A stretch of DNA of 34,060 bases. It comes from Spirochaetales bacterium (GTDB taxonomy: Bacteria; Spirochaetota; Spirochaetia; Treponematales; Treponemataceae). The stretch is taken from positions 1 through 34,060 of the forward strand of contig JAUNWH010000031.1 in assembly GCA_030540405.1 (NCBI GenBank). The letters are read 5' to 3'. Made by a program: the position numbers and the translations under genes. Below, piece by piece: positions 30,856-34,060 of the stretch. Each line of letters starts with the position of its first letter. The stretch's first letter is position 1. The notes under the pieces were generated by a model. The model saw only the letters and a list, made by a program, of their open reading frames with translations. It did no database searches and was not told where the DNA came from.

Positions 30856-31632
30856 TCAAAATGAATAAAAAACGAATGCAGCTTGAACTGTAAAGTGCTT
30901 TTGCTTTTCCTCTAAAGGTAAATCCTGCGGAAGCGATGATGTTTGCCGCCTAAAAGAGCCGTACTTAAACGCTCCGTTTTCCTTAAAGCAGCAAGTGCAT
31001 TCTTTGCTCACAAAAATATTTCCATCTGGAATGCCGATTTTTCTTAAAAGATAGAGATTCGCATCCGTAAGGCTCAATGAATATTTATTCCCATCAATTG
31101 AAGAAACACAACTGCTCCCAAAGTTTTCTGAAAAATATTCAGCGCGGTTTTTATCAATAGAATAACAGCAAGAATTTATATGCGGCCCCAAAACAAAGCA
31201 CAAGTCGTCAGGATTGGAACCGTATTTTTTATTCAGCATATAAAAAGCTTCCGCGGCAATTCCAGTTCCTTTCCAGCCGGAATGAAGAACGCCAAAAACA
31301 TTTGAATTTTTATCATAAACAAAAATCGGCATACAGTCTGCAACTGTTACAGCAGGAACAATAAATTTATTTGAAGTAAGAATTCCGTCTCCCTTCTTTT
31401 GAAAAATTTCATCTGCGCTAGAAATTTCATACACAATTTTTGAATGAATAAGCTCCGGCTGCAGGGCTTTTCTTTTTTCAGCGCAAATAGAAGAAAAAAA
31501 TTTTTCACGCACTGGATTGGTTTCGTTCCATCTGAACCGCATATTCCCAGATTCCAAAACCGACATTCCCCACAAAGGAGTAGATGCCAATGGCTTTCCG
31601 TTATAAAAAAAATGTCCTGTTAAAAAGTTCAT
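30856..31632 (-). CDS. pgeF: PgeF/YfiH family laccase-domain protein
   Basis: PgeF/YlmD-type proteins are zinc-dependent; family members act as peptidoglycan-precursor editing factor in E. coli or as purine nucleoside enzymes. The 258 residues carry the metal site: His63 in QPELIHS, Cys100 in TVADCMPIF, His117 in GVLHSGWKGTG, and GPHINSCCYSI (149-159). Extra Cys residues (CTCC near 213) lie in the C-terminal region. The start overlaps the upstream gene by 4 nt (ATGA), so it is co-transcribed with that unknown protein from the promoter at 33362. Confidence 0.9.
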   Translation of the reverse strand: MNFLTGHFFYNGKPLASTPLWGMSVLESGNMRFRWNETNPVREKFFSSICAEKRKALQPELIHSKIVYEISSADEIFQKKGDGILTSNKFIVPAVTVADCMPIFVYDKNSNVFGVLHSGWKGTGIAAEAFYMLNKKYGSNPDDLCFVLGPHINSCCYSIDKNRAEYFSENFGSSCVSSIDGNKYSLSLTDANLYLLRKIGIPDGNIFVSKECTCCFKENGAFKYGSFRRQTSSLPQDLPLEEKQKHFTVQAAFVFYSF

Positions 31633-33350
31633 ACTGAAATATTTTCCATTTCTATAATTGCCTGCAAAACTTCAGACGCAAATTTTATGCTGTGCGCAAA
31701 TTTTTCAAGATTCTGCTTGAACTCCTTATTGTCCGCGCCCATTATCTTGTTTAAATTCGCAAGAGGACCGTAGTAAACAGTTGATTTTTCGCCAAGCATT
31801 GCAAACAAAAGGTTTTCAAAGCCAGTCAGAAATTTTGCAAACGAATCCGCCAAATCCAAGGCATTTCCTTCAATTTCAAAAAGAATGCTGCGGAGTTTTT
31901 CCTTGTCCGGCTCTTTTTCAGAAGAAGCATAATGCGCAATTTCAGAACCGTATTCTCCGGAAGACGAAAGGCGCTCAACAAGAAAATCATTTTTTGTGAT
32001 AATAGAATTCAATGTGGAAATCATGTCAGAAAACTCATACATATTTTCCTTTATTGAAAATTTTCCCTCCAAAGTAATTGTGCTCAAAAGCTGCTTGTAC
32101 TTTGGAAACTCATTCTTTAAATAATAATTCAAAAAGCCAATCGAGCTTTCATATTTTTCTGTGTAGTCTCCGCCGATTTTTTTCCAGGGACGCGATGGAT
32201 ATTTCGGAAAATCTTCAAGTGAAAAATAAGTTTTGAGTTTTTTCTTTACTTCCGACTTTTTAAAATCCTTGTTCCACATTTTAAGTCGCTTGTCCAAAAC
32301 AACTTTCCATTGCTCCTTGAATTTTTGAAACCACAAGTCGCTGTAGCTCAATGGCAGCGGAGAATAAAGGGAATTTTCAGAAATTACTTTTCCAAATTTT
32401 TTAAGCGGAATTTTTTCTGCAAACGTATTCAGCAAAGAAATTTCCGCGGACGATGATTTTACTTTTTCAGCAATTTCTTCATAGGAAGAAGTTGAGCAGT
32501 TCCATAAATCTTTCTGCGGAGTTTCAGTCATAAAAAGAACTGAAAGCGTTGTGTCGGAACATTCAAAACGTCCCAAAAGAATTCTTGCAAGACTGTCAAA
32601 ATCATCTTTTATCTGAGAAAAAGAACAAGTGCGCCCGGAAGAGCCGGAAGAAAATTTTGACATGACAGTGCCAAGCGGAATTTTCACAAACATTCTAAGC
32701 CGCTCGAATTCACGCGCGCAGGAAGACATTTTAATTTTCTTTTCGGAAGAAATTTCAGAAATGATTCCATCAAGCTTTGTAAAAAGAATGTTTCTTATAT
32801 CCGCAGGCAAAGTTTTTTCAAAAGAATAACTGTAAACATCGCATGAAGATTTTATATCTTGAACAACTTCCGGCATTACATTAAGAGCAAGCAAAAAATA
32901 AAACAGCCCTGAGTCTTGCTCAAGCGAATCAAAAGAAGGTTTGAAAAATTCACGAACACGCTTTAAATCCAAAAGCCCGGAATAAAATCCAGAAAGAAGA
33001 AGCTTGTTTTTGCAGTCAATTACATCAGGAAAATCGCGCTCCAAATTTTTTGAAAGCGAAGACACAACAGAATTATTGTAAACAGTTTCAATGCTAGAAT
33101 TCAAAAACAAAGATTTCAGCCATAAAATGAATCTGAACAAAAGCGGTTCCTGCCTAAGTTTTTCAGCAAGAGTCAGCTTGTCCTCTCTGCGCTTTTCCTG
33201 CTCAAGCTGATTGTCAGATTTTTCAGAAGGAAATGAAACATCAAGTTTATCCTGCTGAATTTGACTCAAAATATCAGAGCGTTCTTCTTTTGAAAGATTC
33301 GACGCAAGAACTTCAAAATTGCTTTTTGCTGATAAATTTTTATTTTCCAT
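31629..33350 (-). CDS. Spirochaete-type protein of unknown function (573 residues)
   Basis: I do not recognise a characterised family. The protein is predicted mainly helical and highly charged, with a Glu/Lys/Gln-rich first 65 residues, one short hydrophobic stretch (about 69-83, LLFRFILWLKSLF), a long central helical region and several aromatic-rich patches (PSRPWKKIGGDYTEKYESS). No signal peptide or enzyme motif is seen, so a cytoplasmic or membrane-associated role is likely. It is the first gene of a two-gene unit with pgeF, joined by an ATGA overlap. No clear Shine-Dalgarno precedes the ATG at 33350, and a promoter ends 11 nt upstream. Confidence 0.75.
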   Translation of the reverse strand: MENKNLSAKSNFEVLASNLSKEERSDILSQIQQDKLDVSFPSEKSDNQLEQEKRREDKLTLAEKLRQEPLLFRFILWLKSLFLNSSIETVYNNSVVSSLSKNLERDFPDVIDCKNKLLLSGFYSGLLDLKRVREFFKPSFDSLEQDSGLFYFLLALNVMPEVVQDIKSSCDVYSYSFEKTLPADIRNILFTKLDGIISEISSEKKIKMSSCAREFERLRMFVKIPLGTVMSKFSSGSSGRTCSFSQIKDDFDSLARILLGRFECSDTTLSVLFMTETPQKDLWNCSTSSYEEIAEKVKSSSAEISLLNTFAEKIPLKKFGKVISENSLYSPLPLSYSDLWFQKFKEQWKVVLDKRLKMWNKDFKKSEVKKKLKTYFSLEDFPKYPSRPWKKIGGDYTEKYESSIGFLNYYLKNEFPKYKQLLSTITLEGKFSIKENMYEFSDMISTLNSIITKNDFLVERLSSSGEYGSEIAHYASSEKEPDKEKLRSILFEIEGNALDLADSFAKFLTGFENLLFAMLGEKSTVYYGPLANLNKIMGADNKEFKQNLEKFAHSIKFASEVLQAIIEMENISV

Positions 33351-33361
33351 AATCTGATTCT

Positions 33362-33390
33362 ATTCTATGAAAAGAAACAGGAAATGTAAA
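33362..33390 (-). promoter_or_regulatory. Predicted promoter of the unknown protein-pgeF unit
   Basis: On the minus strand, TTTACA (33390-33385) and TAGAAT (33367-33362) are spaced by 17 nt. The -10 box is 11 nt before ATG 33350, so the leader would be about 3-5 nt. Confidence 0.6.
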
Positions 33391-33556
33391 GATTTTATTT
33401 CTATAAGGCTTTCAGCCTGAATGCCGAATTTTTAATTTTTCTATTTTCCGGCGGAAGAAGTTTCAAGAAACATATAGAGCAAATCATCAACTATACAATA
33501 TAATGCAGTCAGGCTGTTTTCAGTCATATAAGACTGATTATCATATGGAGAAAAAA

Positions 33557-34045
33557 ATGAAAAAAGTTGTTTTTATAATTCTCTGTGCTTTGCTTTTTGC
33601 TAACTCAATATTTGCTGAAAGAAGAATTGTCGAATTTTGGAATTTAATGGGTGAAAAAAAGTATGATGAAGTTGAAAATTTTTTAGGTGATTGGGAACAA
33701 GAAGACAAAAAAGATGCGGAACTTTATGTAGCGTATTTTAATTTCTATTTGCAGAAAGCCACACAAAATCAGATGTATTTTGAAGCAGAGCTTCCGCCGG
33801 ATTGCAAAAGCTATATGAAAGGCCAGAACGAAAACGGCGAAGAAGGTTATATGTGCTTTATAACTAAATATGATGATGAAATGTCAAACAAAGCTTTTGA
33901 ATATATTGACAAGGGAATCTCATATAATCCTAAAAGACTTGATATGTATTTCGGAAAAGCTCATTTTTACTACCTAAGAAAAGATTATAAAAAACAGTGT
34001 GAATTAGTCATCTACCACCACCAAAGGTGGTGGCTTGAAATGTGA
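33557..34045 (+). pseudogene. Exported protein gene, interrupted at its 3' part
   Basis: The start ATG 33557 has GGAG 6 nt upstream and opens a signal peptide (MKKVVFIILCALLFANSIFA, cleavage near residue 20). The mature part has helical, tetratricopeptide-like character (EKKYDEVENFLGDWEQEDKK, AFEYIDKGISYNPKRLDMYF, KAHFYYLRKDYKKQ), suggesting a periplasmic repeat protein. From about 34005 the frame runs into a perfect hairpin and translates as VIYHHQRWWLEM before a stop at 34043-34045, unlike the preceding sequence. I infer that an insertion element cut the gene; the rest may lie beyond the window. A TATAAT (33499-33504) lies upstream without a clear -35. Confidence 0.65.
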
Positions 34046-34060
34046 ACCGCTCAAAGCGGT
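34005..34060. mobile_element. Probable end of an IS200/IS605-type element
   Basis: Two perfect hairpins lie side by side: CCACCACC-AAA-GGTGGTGG (34015-34033) and ACCGCT-CAA-AGCGGT (34046-34060). Subterminal hairpins of this kind mark the ends of IS200/IS605 elements. Read on the minus strand, TTCAAGCC + hairpin + TAGATGAC resembles the right ends that follow tnpB genes and form the 3' part of omega RNAs. The exact boundary (about 34005-34010) and the transposase or tnpB gene are not visible, as the window ends here. Confidence 0.5.

Noticed and set aside
34015-34060. Hairpins at the right edge as a CRISPR repeat
   Set aside because: Two different palindromes, no repeated unit and no spacers; an insertion-element end explains them better.

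Overview
The window looks like chromosomal DNA of a Treponema-type spirochaete. It is A/T-rich (by eye mid to high thirties percent GC), with TTG and GTG starts among the ATGs, tightly overlapping operons, and several proteins that look spirochaete-restricted. Most genes are housekeeping. Assignment to genus is inference from gene content and style, not from a marker gene.

Layout. 143-235 is a palindromic intergenic repeat. 285-1469 (-) is galK with its own promoter. 1639-4138 (+) is the classic ribosomal operon rpsP-khpA-rimM-trmD-rplS, ended by a terminator. 4234-6563 (+) holds a small cluster: a FliK-like protein, a stand-alone FlhB C-terminal-like protein, YraN, a 54-residue FlgM-like protein and a zinc-ribbon-like protein. 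tRNA-Leu(UAA) and a TatD nuclease follow, then convergent pgi (-). 9453-11858 (+) encodes a large exported protein of unknown role, followed by argR. 12386-18227 (-) is a five-gene overlapping unit znuA-znuC-znuB-gph-mutS2. 18373-19518 (+) encodes a degenerate iron-alcohol-dehydrogenase-fold protein. 19515-22811 (-) is prfA-prmC plus a methyltransferase fused to a kinase-like domain that has lost its catalytic motif. 22883-25350 (-) is a two-part ChrA transporter plus a RACo-like ASKHA ATPase. tpiA (-) follows. 26352-28380 (+) is a more GC-rich two-gene cassette, a FIST-domain sensor plus a soluble chemoreceptor. 28533-29331 is a graveyard of three fused sugar-use gene remnants. 29380-33350 (-) holds argG, pgeF and a spirochaete-type unknown. 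At the right edge a gene for an exported repeat-like protein appears to be cut by the end of an IS200/IS605-type element.

How parts connect. argR and argG both carry near-identical ArgR operators over their promoters, so the window shows a small arginine regulon. Promoters of the form TTGnnn-17-TAnnAT can be read for about eleven units. For several of them (prfA, chrA, znuA, the genes at 4234 and 6075, and nearly the one at 33350) the -10 box lies only 7-11 nt before the start codon and no Shine-Dalgarno is present, which suggests leaderless mRNAs.

No wholly new defence or biosynthetic system is evident. The most interesting items are the methyltransferase-pseudokinase fusion, the Cys/His-rich insert in ZnuC, the split FIST-chemoreceptor pair, the CX2CX2CX2C RACo-like protein, the composite pseudogene, and the insertion-element end with a possible omega-RNA guide.
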